NCBI GenBank assembly: GCA_947456845.1
Contig: CANGUJ010000014.1
Span: 1-24,035, forward strand
Direction of reading: 5' to 3'
Source: Burkholderiales bacterium
GTDB lineage: Bacteria; Pseudomonadota; Gammaproteobacteria; Burkholderiales; JAEUOS01
DNA length: 24,035 bases
The translations under genes were made by a program, and so were the position numbers. The notes below the pieces were generated by a model. That model was not told the DNA's origin. It saw only the letters and a list, made by a program, of their open reading frames with translations, and made no database searches. Below, one piece after another: positions 7,118-15,713 of the stretch. Within the stretch, counting starts at the first letter, position 1, and each line of letters opens with the position of its first letter.

Positions 7118-8182
7118 ATGCAATATCCCAAACTGCCGCACACGCTGCTGGCCGCGGCCCTTTGCCTGGCAGGCGCCGCCCATGCCCAGCAGGAGATCAA
7201 GATCACGGTATCGGCCGGTCATGCGCCGGTGTTCCTTTGGGTCAAGCACCTGAAGGAAACTTTCATTCCCGCGGTCAATCGCGAGCTGGCCAAGTCGGGC
7301 AAGACGATTGTCAGCTGGAACGAAGCTTACGGCGGCACGCTCGCCAAGTTGGGCTCCGAACTCGAGACTATCGAGCAGGGCGTCTCCGACATGGGCATTG
7401 TCGGCACCGTGTTCCATCCCGGCAAGATGCCCCTTCAGAACGTCAGCTATGCCGCGCCGTTCGGGCCGATCGAGCCACGCGTGGTTTCCAAGGTCATCAA
7501 CGAGATGCACGAGAAGGTCCCGGCGATGCGCAAGTCATGGGAGAAGTACAACCAGGTCTACCTGTGCGGATTCGCGCTCGACGATTACGGCGTCGTCGCC
7601 ACCACGCCGGTGGTCAAGCTCGAGGACCTCAAGGGCAAGAAATATGGCGGCCCGCCCGGACTGCATGGCTGGATCAAGGGCTCGGGAGCGGTGGCGGTCA
7701 ACGCCGGCCTGCCTTCGTACTACAACGACATCAAGGCCGGGGTCTACAACGGTGTGCTCACCTTCGCCTCGGGGGCGGCTGCGGCCAAGCTCTATGAGGT
7801 GGCTCCTGCCTACACCCAGACCGGATTCGGCGCCATGTATGCGGGCGGCGTTTCCATCAACAAGGGCCGCTGGGACAAGTTTCTGCCGGAGGTTAAGGCG
7901 GCATTCAAGGCGGGCTGCGAGGAGTATGAGTCGGCCTACAGCAAGGAACAGTTCACCCGCGCGGTGGCGGCGCTCGACCTGATCCGCGCCAACAAGGGCA
8001 CGGTGACCGTCATGGCCGACGCCGAGCGCGCGCGGGTGGCCAAGGCCATCGACAACCCCACCAAGGCCTGGATCGAGGCCGCCGCCAAGGCTGGCTATCC
8101 CGCGCGGGACGTGCTCAAGGCCTACATGGACGGTGTGCGCCGCGAGGGCGGCAAGTTCGCCCGGGACTGGGACAAAGAGTAG
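7118..8182 (+). CDS. dctP: TRAP transporter substrate-binding protein (DctP family)
   Basis: This is a periplasmic binding protein of a tripartite ATP-independent transporter, 354 residues. A clear Sec signal peptide (KLPHTLLAAALCLAGA core) ends in AHA before QQ, with likely cleavage after residue 23. The mature part has the DctP fold pattern, including DMGIVGTVFHPGKMPLQN and LKGKKYGGPPGLHGWIKGSGA. Upstream in-frame ATGs exist, but only the 7118 start has both an ideal GGAGGA site and a signal peptide beginning at the N-terminus. The small and large permease genes follow directly. DctP proteins bind carboxylic acids through a conserved Arg; the actual ligand here is unknown. Confidence 0.93.
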   Translation: MQYPKLPHTLLAAALCLAGAAHAQQEIKITVSAGHAPVFLWVKHLKETFIPAVNRELAKSGKTIVSWNEAYGGTLAKLGSELETIEQGVSDMGIVGTVFHPGKMPLQNVSYAAPFGPIEPRVVSKVINEMHEKVPAMRKSWEKYNQVYLCGFALDDYGVVATTPVVKLEDLKGKKYGGPPGLHGWIKGSGAVAVNAGLPSYYNDIKAGVYNGVLTFASGAAAAKLYEVAPAYTQTGFGAMYAGGVSINKGRWDKFLPEVKAAFKAGCEEYESAYSKEQFTRAVAALDLIRANKGTVTVMADAERARVAKAIDNPTKAWIEAAAKAGYPARDVLKAYMDGVRREGGKFARDWDKE

Positions 8183-8222
8183 GCAGGCCCCCGCAAGCCG
8201 CACGCCCTGAAATGACAAGTCG

Positions 8223-8765
8223 ATGAGGTTTTCCCCGCTCGGCCTGCTGGCGGCCGTGATGAACGCGACCGGCACCCTGATGGTGCTGGTGATCATGGGG
8301 GTGATCCTGGTGGATGTGTTCGGGCGCTTCCTGTTCGCCCGGCCGCTGCCGGGCACACCGGAGATCGTCGCCATGTCGATCGCCGTCATCGTGTTCCTGC
8401 AGTTCCCGTCGACGCTGCGCGCCGGCCGGGTGATCGCCACCGACGGCTTTCTCGAATGGGTGGGCAAGCGGTCTGTCCGCGCCGAGCAGTGGTCGCTGGC
8501 GGCCTACCACCTGCTGGGCGGCCTCATGTTCGTCGTGGTGGCAACGCATGTCTGGCCGCTGGCGCGCGGCATGTTCGCCAGCGGCGACTTCTACGGTTCG
8601 CTTGCGGTGTTCACCTTTCCAAAGTGGCCGGTGTACAGCATCATCGCCTTCGGCTGCGCGGTGATGGCGCTGCAATACATCGTGCTGGCCGTCCAGTACG
8701 TCGGTGCGGGCATGCGCCGCGAGCGGCTCTTCGAGATCGACCCGGCCAACAAGGTGTTGTCGTGA
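8223..8765 (+). CDS. dctQ: TRAP transporter small permease (DctQ family)
   Basis: The 180-residue inner-membrane protein has four hydrophobic segments, at about 7-32, 45-63, 93-112 and 130-156, typical of DctQ. The first contains LMVLVIMGVILVDVFGRFLF, which is characteristic. It forms the membrane complex with DctM and receives ligand from DctP, powered by an ion gradient. Its stop codon overlaps the GTG start of dctM in a GTGA arrangement, indicating translational coupling. The ribosome-binding site at 8223 is weak. Confidence 0.9.
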   Translation: MRFSPLGLLAAVMNATGTLMVLVIMGVILVDVFGRFLFARPLPGTPEIVAMSIAVIVFLQFPSTLRAGRVIATDGFLEWVGKRSVRAEQWSLAAYHLLGGLMFVVVATHVWPLARGMFASGDFYGSLAVFTFPKWPVYSIIAFGCAVMALQYIVLAVQYVGAGMRRERLFEIDPANKVLS

Positions 8766-10081
8766 GCGCGCTCGAAATCGGGCTGGCCGGATTCGCGGCC
8801 CTGACGCTCCTGATCTACCTGGGGGTGCACATCTCCACCTCGCTCCTGGTGGTGGCCTACGTCGGCACCGCCACGATCCGCGGCGACTGGGATATCGCCG
8901 GCACCATGCTCGGGCAGGCGGCCACCGATTCGGTCACCGAGTACGAATTCGGCACCGTGCCGCTGTTCGTGCTGATGGGATTTTTCGTGATGGTGGCCGG
9001 GGTGGGGCGCGATTCCTACATGGTTGCGCATCGCCTGTTCCATCGCGTGCCGGGCGGCATCGGCCACGCCACCGTGGTGGGCAACGCGATCTTCTCGGCC
9101 ATCACCGGCATCACGGTGGCGGCGGTGGTGCTGTTTACCAAGCTGGCGGTGCCGGAGATGTTGAAGCGCGGCTACCACCCCAAGCTCGCCGTTGGCGTGG
9201 TGGCGGGCTCGGCCATGCTGGGCATGCTGATCCCGCCTTCGGTGCTGATGATCGTCTATGCGGTGATCACCGAAACCTCGGTGGGCGACATCTACAACGC
9301 CGGCATCGTGCCTGGCATCATCCTTGCGGCGGCGTTCATGGGCGCGATCTTCCTCATTGCCAAGCTGCGCCCCGAATGGGTGGGGGGCATCGACGGCGAG
9401 CGCTATGACAGTGATGCGTCGTGGCAGGTATTGATCGGCCAGGTGATCCCCATTCTCGCCCTGATAGCACTGGTGCTTGGCGGCATGTACGGTGGCATCT
9501 TCACCGCCACCGAGGCCGGGGCGGTCGGCGCCTTCGGCGCGCTCATCATCGCGCTGTTGCGCCGCGCGCTGGACTGGAGGATCTTCTGGAACATCCTCAT
9601 TGATACCGGCTATGTCACCGCATCGCTTGTGCTGATCATCGCCTCGGCGGCCATGTTCAGCCGTTTTCTCGCCATGTCCGGCCTGCCGTCCTTCATGGGC
9701 AACTGGGTCACCGAACACCAGTTCACCCTCATGACGGTGATGGCGGTGTACCTGGCCGTGGTGCTGTTCCTGGGCACCGCGCTCGACTCCACCTCCACCG
9801 TACTGATCTCGGTGCCGGTGTTCGCGCCGATATTCAAGACCCTCGGCGCCGACCTGGTGTGGGTGGGCATCATCACCATGATCGCCGTAGAAGTGGGGCT
9901 CATTACCCCGCCCTTGGGGATGAGCCCGTTCGTGGTCAAGACCTCGCTCGACCGCGAAGGCCTGGCCGGCAACCTCTCGCTCAACGACATCTATTTCGGC
10001 GCGTTGCCCTTCGCGGCGGCCGCCCTGGCGGTGATCGGCCTGATCATCGCGTTTCCGAAAATCGCCCTGATACTGGTTTGA
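8762..10081 (+). CDS. dctM: TRAP transporter large permease (DctM family)
   Basis: The 439-residue inner-membrane protein has around a dozen hydrophobic segments across its whole length, as expected for the ion-coupled DctM subunit. Recognisable blocks include FFVMVAGVGRDSYMVAHRL, SAITGITVAAVV, GSAMLGMLIPPSVLMIVYA and VEVGLITPPLGMSPFV. The start is a GTG at 8762 that overlaps the dctQ stop by four bases; the frame is open further upstream inside dctQ but without family support. With dctP and dctQ it forms a complete transporter. The cyclase gene follows after 17 bases, so its product is probably made together with the importer and acts on the imported compound. Confidence 0.94.
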   Translation: MSALEIGLAGFAALTLLIYLGVHISTSLLVVAYVGTATIRGDWDIAGTMLGQAATDSVTEYEFGTVPLFVLMGFFVMVAGVGRDSYMVAHRLFHRVPGGIGHATVVGNAIFSAITGITVAAVVLFTKLAVPEMLKRGYHPKLAVGVVAGSAMLGMLIPPSVLMIVYAVITETSVGDIYNAGIVPGIILAAAFMGAIFLIAKLRPEWVGGIDGERYDSDASWQVLIGQVIPILALIALVLGGMYGGIFTATEAGAVGAFGALIIALLRRALDWRIFWNILIDTGYVTASLVLIIASAAMFSRFLAMSGLPSFMGNWVTEHQFTLMTVMAVYLAVVLFLGTALDSTSTVLISVPVFAPIFKTLGADLVWVGIITMIAVEVGLITPPLGMSPFVVKTSLDREGLAGNLSLNDIYFGALPFAAAALAVIGLIIAFPKIALILV

Positions 10082-10098
10082 TCCCGAAGGAGCCTTGC

Positions 10099-10896
10099 AT
10101 GTCCCGCAGAATCATCGACCTTTCGATCTATCTCGAAAACGACGTGGTGTCCGATCCGCCGGCGTTCGCACCGAAGATCGAGTATTTCAACCACGAGAAC
10201 TCGTTCCACCAGATGGAGCCGTTCTTTCCGGGCCTGAAACAGTCGGACCTGCCGGATTCGGCGGTCTGGGCGGTGGAGCAGATATCGCTCTCCACCCACA
10301 ACGGCACGCACCTGGATGCGCCCTACCATTTCCATCCCACCATGAACAAAGGCGAGCGCGCCATCTCGATCGACGAGGTCGATCTCGACTGGTGCTTCCA
10401 GCCCGGGGTCAAGCTCGACTTCCGCCACTTCGGCGACGGCTATGTGGTCACCGCCGCCGATGTCGAGGCGGAATTGAAGCGCATCGGCCATATCCTGAAG
10501 CCGCTGGAGATCGTGGTGATCAACACCCGCGCCGGCTCGCGCTACGGCAACAACGACTATGTGAGCGCCGGCTGCGGCATGGGGTATGAGGCGACCATGT
10601 ACCTGCTCGAGCGCGGCGTGCGCCTGACCGGCACCGATGCGTGGAGCTGGGATGCGCCCTTTGTCCACACCGCCAAGAAGTACGCCGACAGCCACGACGC
10701 CTCGCTGATCTGGGAAGGCCACAAGGCGGGGCGCGACATCGGCTACTGCCACCTCGAGAAGCTGCATAATCTGGAGGCCCTGCCGCCGGACGGCTTCATC
10801 GTCTCCTGCTTTCCGCACAAGATCCGCGGCGCTTCCGCCGGATGGACGCGCGCGGTCGCCATCGTCGACCCGCGCATGCAGGCCTTGTTCTCGTAA
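10099..10896 (+). CDS. Cyclase family protein (metal-dependent hydrolase, kynurenine-formamidase-like)
   Basis: The 265-residue protein belongs to the cyclase family (Pfam cyclase, like KynB formamidase), whose members hydrolyse amides, lactones or related bonds using Mn or Zn. The metal-binding signature HxGTHxDxPxH is intact as His67, His71, Asp73 and His77. A strong GAAGGAG site precedes the 10099 start. It follows dctM by 17 bases and precedes the Liv importer, placing it in the catabolic operon. It is longer than typical KynB, and no other tryptophan-catabolic gene is nearby, so kynurenine formamidase activity is unlikely. The substrate is unknown. Confidence 0.88.
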   Translation: MSRRIIDLSIYLENDVVSDPPAFAPKIEYFNHENSFHQMEPFFPGLKQSDLPDSAVWAVEQISLSTHNGTHLDAPYHFHPTMNKGERAISIDEVDLDWCFQPGVKLDFRHFGDGYVVTAADVEAELKRIGHILKPLEIVVINTRAGSRYGNNDYVSAGCGMGYEATMYLLERGVRLTGTDAWSWDAPFVHTAKKYADSHDASLIWEGHKAGRDIGYCHLEKLHNLEALPPDGFIVSCFPHKIRGASAGWTRAVAIVDPRMQALFS

Positions 10897-10910
10897 GGCA
10901 CACCGCGCTG

Positions 10911-10937
10911 CGCATGGCGCGCGGCAGGCGCCATGCG
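10911..10937 (+). other. Strong intergenic stem-loop after the cyclase gene
   Basis: A perfect 10-bp inverted repeat, CGCATGGCGC (10911-10920) and GCGCCATGCG (10928-10937), has a 7-base loop. It begins 14 bases after the cyclase stop. No T-run follows, so it may be a processing or stabilising hairpin or a weak terminator separating the TRAP and Liv transcripts. Confidence 0.55.
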
Positions 10938-10966
10938 GGCCCATGAACCCCTAACGGGCCGCAAAC

Positions 10967-10976
10967 GATTCGAATC
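10967..10976. promoter_or_regulatory. Palindrome upstream of livK
   Basis: GATTCGAATC is a perfect 10-bp palindrome 31 bases before the livK start, in the AT-richer part of the intergenic gap. It may be an operator, but no regulator can be assigned and the length is compatible with chance. Confidence 0.25.
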
Positions 10977-11007
10977 AAACGCAACGGCATAAAAACGAGG
11001 AGACAGC

Positions 11008-12144
11008 ATGAAGAAGGCATTAATCGCACTGGTCATGGCAGCCCTGATGACCGCGCCGGCAATCGCGCAGCAGACGATCAAGATCGCCAACATCGTGGAA
11101 TTGTCAGGCCCTGGCACCACCTCCGGCACCAACTTCAAGGACGGCATGCTGCTGGCGGTCAAGGAGATCAACGCCGCCGGGGGCATCCTCGGCAGGAAGA
11201 TCGAGACCACCACCAACGACACCCAAAGCAACCCCGGCGTGGCCAAGGGTCTGACGCAGAAGGCCATCGACCAGGACGTATTCGCTATCTTCGGGCCGGT
11301 GTTCTCGGGCTCCATCATGGTGAGCATGGCCGAATCGCGCCGCGCCGAGATACCGAACTTCACCGGCGGCGAGGCCGCGGCCATCACGCAGCAGGGCAAC
11401 CCCTACGTGTTCCGCACCAGCTTCACACAGGCTACCGCGATGCCCAAGATCGCGCGCTACATCACCGACCAAGCCAAGCACAAGACGCTGGCGCTGATCT
11501 ACGTGAACAACGACTTCGGCAAGGGCGGGCGCGAGATGCTGATGAAGGCGCTCGAGAAATCGCCCACCAAGATCGTGGCCGACATTTCCACCGATTCCGG
11601 CCAGATCGACTTTTCGGCCGCGGTGTTGAAGGCCAAGGGCGCCAGCCCGGATGCCATCTTCGTCTACACCAACGAGGAAGAGTCCGCGCGCGTCCTGCGC
11701 GAACTGCGCAAGCAGGGCTGGACCAAGCCGGTCATCGGCGAGACCGTGCTCACCAGCCAGAAAGTGATCGAACTGGCGGGCGAGGCCGCCAATGGCGCCA
11801 TCGCGCATGTGGGCCTGACGGTCGATGCGCCGCTGCCGGCGATCCGCGCCTTCCGCGCCAAGTTCGAACGCGAGTACAAGTACATCTCCGACCACAACGG
11901 CATGAAGGGCTACTCCGGCGTATACGCCCTCAAGGCCGCCATCGAGAAAGTGGGCAAGCTCGACCGCAAGGCCGTGGCGGTGGCCATGAAAACCCTCAAG
12001 GTCAAGGCCGCTGACCAGCCCGGCATCCTCATGGACGTTGAGTTCGACAAGAACGGCGACCTCGACCGCGACAGCTTCCTCACCGAAGTCAAGGGCGGCA
12101 AGCAGGAAGTCATCGCCACCCTGCCGCCGCTGTCGAAGAAGTAA
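11008..12144 (+). CDS. livK: ABC transporter substrate-binding protein (LivK/branched-chain type)
   Basis: The 378-residue periplasmic binding protein has a Sec signal peptide (MKKALIALVMAALMTAP, then AIA before QQ, cleavage after about residue 20). The start of the mature protein, IKIANIVELSGPGTTSGTNFKDG, is typical of Leu/Ile/Val-type periplasmic binding proteins (Peripla_BP_6). A GAGGAGA site precedes the start. In betaproteobacteria such proteins often bind aromatic or plant-derived acids rather than amino acids (family knowledge), and the nearby aroE/aroQ genes fit that. The ligand is not determined. Two permease and two ATPase genes follow in order. Confidence 0.93.
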   Translation: MKKALIALVMAALMTAPAIAQQTIKIANIVELSGPGTTSGTNFKDGMLLAVKEINAAGGILGRKIETTTNDTQSNPGVAKGLTQKAIDQDVFAIFGPVFSGSIMVSMAESRRAEIPNFTGGEAAAITQQGNPYVFRTSFTQATAMPKIARYITDQAKHKTLALIYVNNDFGKGGREMLMKALEKSPTKIVADISTDSGQIDFSAAVLKAKGASPDAIFVYTNEEESARVLRELRKQGWTKPVIGETVLTSQKVIELAGEAANGAIAHVGLTVDAPLPAIRAFRAKFEREYKYISDHNGMKGYSGVYALKAAIEKVGKLDRKAVAVAMKTLKVKAADQPGILMDVEFDKNGDLDRDSFLTEVKGGKQEVIATLPPLSKK

Positions 12145-12163
12145 TCCGCCACGCGCTTTGGCG

Positions 12164-12190
12164 CCGCCCGTGCCGGTCCGGGACGGGCGG
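12164..12190 (+). other. Stem-loop between livK and livH
   Basis: CCGCCCGT (12164-12171) and ACGGGCGG (12183-12190) form an 8-bp GC-rich stem with an 11-base loop, between the livK stop and the livH start. No U-run follows. Hairpins in this place commonly allow higher expression of the binding protein than of the membrane parts; that role is inferred here. Confidence 0.55.
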
Positions 12191-12221
12191 GCCGACGCGC
12201 GCATCCGGCGCCGGAGCGACC

Positions 12222-13097
12222 ATGACCGACTTCCTGCAACTGTTCTTCAGCGGCATGGCTACGGGCAGCATCTATGCCCTGGCGGCGCTCGGATTCACGC
12301 TGTTGTGGCAGGCGTCAGGCACGATCAATTTCGCCCAGGGCGAATTCGTCATGCTGCCGGCCTTCGCCATGGTGGGCTTGATCGCGGCGGGGGCGCCCTT
12401 GCCGCTGGCCTTTGTGTTGACCGTCGTGCTGGCGATCGGCGTGCTGGGCTGGGCCTTCAAGCGCGGCGTGGTCGACCCCCTGTTCCGCCACGGCATGATG
12501 CCGATTGTCGTGGCCACCATCGGGTTGTCGATCGCGCTGTCCAACGGGGTGCGCGCCGGCTACAGCGCCGAGGCGCACCCGTTCGCCGGCATGTTCCCTG
12601 ACCGCATTTTCAACATCGCCGGGGTGACCATCACGCTGGCCGATTGCGGCACGCTCGCCTTCGCTCTGTTGCTGGTGCTGGCCACGCAGTCCTTCCTGGC
12701 GCGCACCGTGACCGGCCGGGCCATGCAGGCGGTGGCGCAGAACACCGAGTCGGCCACGGTGCTGGGCATCAACGTGCCGCGCATGATCTTCTACACCTTC
12801 GCCATCAATGCGGCGCTGGCCTGCGCGGCGGCGCTGCTGGTAACTCCGGTGTACCTGGCCAAGTTCGACATGGGCGTCTCGCTCGGCACCAAGGCGTTTT
12901 TTGCCGCCGTGATCGGCGGATTCAACAATTCGCGCGGGGCGCTCCTGGGCGGAGTGATCGTCGGGGTCGGGGAGAACCTCGCCGCGGCGTATGTGTCGCC
13001 GCAATACAAGGACGCGGTGGCGCTCGCACTCTTCATGGTGGTGATCCTGTTCAAGCCGCAGGGGCTGCTCGGCCGCAAGGAAGAGCGCAAGGTCTGA
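12222..13097 (+). CDS. livH: Branched-chain-type ABC transporter permease LivH
   Basis: The 291-residue inner-membrane permease has about eight hydrophobic segments. The N-terminal GMATGSIYALAALGFTLLWQASGTINFAQGE-type region is the LivH hallmark, and the GRAMQAVAQN and GGVIVGVGENLAA blocks are also typical. It pairs with LivM to form the translocation channel. The livM start lies five bases after its stop. The ribosome-binding site is modest (GGAGCG). Confidence 0.93.
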   Translation: MTDFLQLFFSGMATGSIYALAALGFTLLWQASGTINFAQGEFVMLPAFAMVGLIAAGAPLPLAFVLTVVLAIGVLGWAFKRGVVDPLFRHGMMPIVVATIGLSIALSNGVRAGYSAEAHPFAGMFPDRIFNIAGVTITLADCGTLAFALLLVLATQSFLARTVTGRAMQAVAQNTESATVLGINVPRMIFYTFAINAALACAAALLVTPVYLAKFDMGVSLGTKAFFAAVIGGFNNSRGALLGGVIVGVGENLAAAYVSPQYKDAVALALFMVVILFKPQGLLGRKEERKV

Positions 13098-13101
13098 TGC
13101 C

Positions 13102-14088
13102 ATGAACAAACGCAACGTCGTTCTCGCCTTCCTTGCGCTCGCGGCCCTGCTGGTGGCGCCGCACTTCCTCAAGAGCTACGGCCTGTACCTGCTGACCTAC
13201 TGGCTGGTGTTCATCCTGGCCACCATGGGCCTCAACCTGACGGTGGGCTACGCCGGCCAGAAATCGCTCGGCCACGCGGCGTTCTTCGGCATCGGCGCCT
13301 ATACGGTGGCCATCATGATGAAGGCCGGCCTGTCGTTCTGGCTGGGCCTGCCGGCGGCCGCCCTCCTGTGCTTCCTGGTGGGCCTGGCGCTGGGCTTTCC
13401 GGCGCTGCGCGTGCAGACCATCTACCTGGCCTTCGCCACCCTCGGTTTCAACACCGCCGCATGGCTGGTGATGCGCAACGAGGAGTGGCTCACCGGCGGC
13501 ACCTTCGGCATCAACAACATCGCCCGGCCCAGCCTGTTCGGCATGTCGCTGGACGGATCGCTCGCCTACTACCACTTCACGCTGGGCATGACCATCATCT
13601 TCGCGGCGCTCCTGTGGGGGCTGCTGCGCTCGCCTTGGGGCAAGGCCTTCACCGCGTTGCGCGACAACCCGATCCGCGCCGAAAGCCTGGGGGTGGACAT
13701 CCGCGGCTATACGCTGTTGTCTTTCGCCATCGGTGCGGCCTATGCGGGCATCGCCGGCGCGCTGTTCGCCTCCCTGGTGCAGTTCATCGACCCCGCGCCC
13801 TTCACGGTGGGTTCCTCGATCATGATGTACCTGATGGTGGTGGTCGGCGGCCCGGGCTATTTCCTGGGCCCGGTGCTCGGCGCCGCGGTGGGCGTGGTGC
13901 TGCCGGAATGGCTGCGCTTCGCCCAGGCCTGGTACCTGTTCGTGTTCGGCACGGCGGTAGTGTTGCTGATGATCTGGTTGCCCGATGGACTCCTGTCGAT
14001 TCCCGACAGATTGCGGGCGCGTCGCGAGGCGCGCGAAGCATCGGCGGCGCGATCGGCCGCGGCCGCCAGGCATGGAGGCAACGCCTGA
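13102..14088 (+). CDS. livM: Branched-chain-type ABC transporter permease LivM
   Basis: The 328-residue inner-membrane permease has the LivM signature GLNLTVGYAGQKSLGHAAF near residues 44-62 and GKAFTALRDNPIRAESLGV near 178-196, followed by hydrophobic segments to about residue 300. The last 25 or so residues are Arg/Ala-rich and probably cytoplasmic. Its stop codon abuts the livG start, consistent with a single translationally coupled operon. Confidence 0.93.
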   Translation: MNKRNVVLAFLALAALLVAPHFLKSYGLYLLTYWLVFILATMGLNLTVGYAGQKSLGHAAFFGIGAYTVAIMMKAGLSFWLGLPAAALLCFLVGLALGFPALRVQTIYLAFATLGFNTAAWLVMRNEEWLTGGTFGINNIARPSLFGMSLDGSLAYYHFTLGMTIIFAALLWGLLRSPWGKAFTALRDNPIRAESLGVDIRGYTLLSFAIGAAYAGIAGALFASLVQFIDPAPFTVGSSIMMYLMVVVGGPGYFLGPVLGAAVGVVLPEWLRFAQAWYLFVFGTAVVLLMIWLPDGLLSIPDRLRARREAREASAARSAAAARHGGNA

Positions 14089-14835
14089 ATGAGCGCGCCC
14101 GTGCTCGAGGTGCGCGATCTGCGCAAGGCCTACGGCGCCATCCAGGCGGTGGGGGGCGTGTCCTTCCAGGTGATGCCGGGAGAGATCTTCGGGGTGATCG
14201 GCCCCAACGGCTCAGGCAAGACCACCATGTTCAACAGCGTGCTGGGGCAAATCGAGCCGGATGCCGGCGAGATCCGCCTGAACGGTGCCGACATCACCGG
14301 GTTGTCGCCGCTGGAACTCAACCGCCGCGGGGTGGGGCGCACCTTCCAGACCCTGCAGGTGTTCGGCAAGATGAGCGTGCGCGACAACCTGATCGTAGCC
14401 GCCCAGGAACACAAGGGCAGCATGTTCTCGCGCATGTTCGCGCCCGGCGACTCGGGGCTGGGGCCCAAGGCCGATGAGCTGATCGACCTGTTCCGCATCC
14501 GCCATGTGGCCGACAAGCCCGCCGGGTCGCTCAGCTATGGCCAGCAGAAGCTGGTCGATATCGCCATGGCCTTCATGAGCGAGCCGGCGCTGGTCCTTCT
14601 CGACGAACCCTGCGCCGGCGTCAACCCCAGCCTCGTGGGTGGCATCAGCACGCTGCTCAAGGAACTCAACGCGCGCCGCGGCGGCAGCTTCGTGGTGATC
14701 GAGCACAACATGGATTTCGTCATGGACCTGTGCCACCGCATCATGGTGATGGTCGAGGGCACCGTGATGGCCATCGGCACGCCGGCCGAGATCCGCGCCA
14801 ACAAGGCGGTGCTCGACGCCTATCTGGGCAACTGA
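14089..14835 (+). CDS. livG: Branched-chain-type ABC transporter ATP-binding protein LivG
   Basis: The 248-residue ABC ATPase has Walker A GPNGSGKTT (38-46), signature LSYGQQKL (near 147-154), Walker B VLLDEP (near 167-172) and the H-loop His in VIEHNMDF (near 206). The signature reads LSYGQ rather than LSGGQ, which is usual in LivG proteins. It begins directly after the livM stop. With LivF it would energise import through LivHM. Confidence 0.94.
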   Translation: MSAPVLEVRDLRKAYGAIQAVGGVSFQVMPGEIFGVIGPNGSGKTTMFNSVLGQIEPDAGEIRLNGADITGLSPLELNRRGVGRTFQTLQVFGKMSVRDNLIVAAQEHKGSMFSRMFAPGDSGLGPKADELIDLFRIRHVADKPAGSLSYGQQKLVDIAMAFMSEPALVLLDEPCAGVNPSLVGGISTLLKELNARRGGSFVVIEHNMDFVMDLCHRIMVMVEGTVMAIGTPAEIRANKAVLDAYLGN

Positions 14836-14837
14836 AC

Positions 14838-15593
14838 ATGGCGGCGAACATGAATCCCCAAGACACGCCCGCCATCGAGTTCGAGGACGTGGTGGCCGGC
14901 TACAAGGACTTCATGATCCTGAACAACCTCTCGTTCAAGGTCAGGCCCGGCAGCATCACGCTCCTGATCGGCCCGAATGGCGCGGGAAAATCGACGGTGC
15001 TCAAGACCCTGTTCGGCTTGTTGAAGCCGCGCGGCGGGCGCATCACGCTAGGCGGGGTGGATATCACCGCTGCCGACCCCAAGACGTTGCTGGCGCGCGG
15101 TATCGCCTTCGTGCCGCAGGGGCGCAACCTGTTCGGCCAGCTTACGGTGATGCAGAACCTCGAGCTCGGCGGCATCACCCTCGGGATGAAAACCGCCCGG
15201 GAACGCATTCCGGAGGTGCTGGACCTGTTTCCGCGAGTGCGCGAACGCAGCAATTCGCAGGCCTCCGCCCTTTCGGGCGGCGAGCAGAAACAGCTCGAGA
15301 TCGGCCGCGCCCTGCTGCTGCGGCCCAAGGTGCTCCTGATCGACGAGCCTTCCATCGGCCTTTCGCCGCTGGTGGTGCAGGATGTGTTCAAGCTGTTGCG
15401 CAAGCTCGCCGCCGGCGGTACCACCATCCTGATGGTCGAGCAGAACGTCAAGAGTGCGCTCAAGATCTCGGATGACGCCATCGCTCTGGAATCCGGGCGC
15501 CTGGTGCTGCACAAGCCGGCCAGTGAACTGCTGGCCGACCCGCATATCGAACGTTTGTTCCTGGGCGGCGCCATCGAGACCAGGGCGGCCTGA
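14838..15593 (+). CDS. livF: Branched-chain-type ABC transporter ATP-binding protein LivF
   Basis: The 251-residue ABC ATPase has Walker A GPNGAGKS (45-52), signature LSGGEQKQ (145-152), Walker B VLLIDEPSIGLSP and the LivF-type VEQNVKSAL H-loop variant, where Gln/Asn replaces His. The start at 14838 leaves two bases after the livG stop; an alternative ATG at 14850 would remove four residues. It completes the five-gene Liv importer. Confidence 0.94.
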   Translation: MAANMNPQDTPAIEFEDVVAGYKDFMILNNLSFKVRPGSITLLIGPNGAGKSTVLKTLFGLLKPRGGRITLGGVDITAADPKTLLARGIAFVPQGRNLFGQLTVMQNLELGGITLGMKTARERIPEVLDLFPRVRERSNSQASALSGGEQKQLEIGRALLLRPKVLLIDEPSIGLSPLVVQDVFKLLRKLAAGGTTILMVEQNVKSALKISDDAIALESGRLVLHKPASELLADPHIERLFLGGAIETRAA

Positions 15594-15651
15594 GGACCTC
15601 TGGCAGACCCCCTGATGACCCGAGTGCGCGGCGGCAGGGCGGCAACGCTCT

Positions 15652-15660
15652 TGCGATAAT
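15652..15660 (+). promoter_or_regulatory. Extended -10 promoter candidate before the NIPSNAP-aroE-aroQ genes
   Basis: TGCGATAAT (15652-15660) matches the extended -10 pattern TGnTATAAT with one mismatch. No convincing -35 is seen, which extended -10 promoters can tolerate. The predicted start would be about 47 bases before the NIPSNAP start, in the 120-base gap after livF, suggesting a separate transcript. Confidence 0.4.
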
Positions 15661-15713
15661 TGGGCGCCGCGGCGATTCTTTCACCGGCGTCCAGAAAACA
15701 AGGGGCAAGCAAC

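Noticed and set aside
10099..10896. Kynurenine formamidase (KynB) assignment
   Set aside because: The metal motif is shared by the whole cyclase family, the protein is longer than usual KynB, and no kynureninase or tryptophan dioxygenase gene is nearby.
13051..14073. Long open frame on the - strand opposite livM (340 codons)
   Set aside because: LivM on the + strand has full family motifs and membrane segments; the opposite frame is low-complexity His/Gln/Glu/Arg-rich, typical of a shadow.
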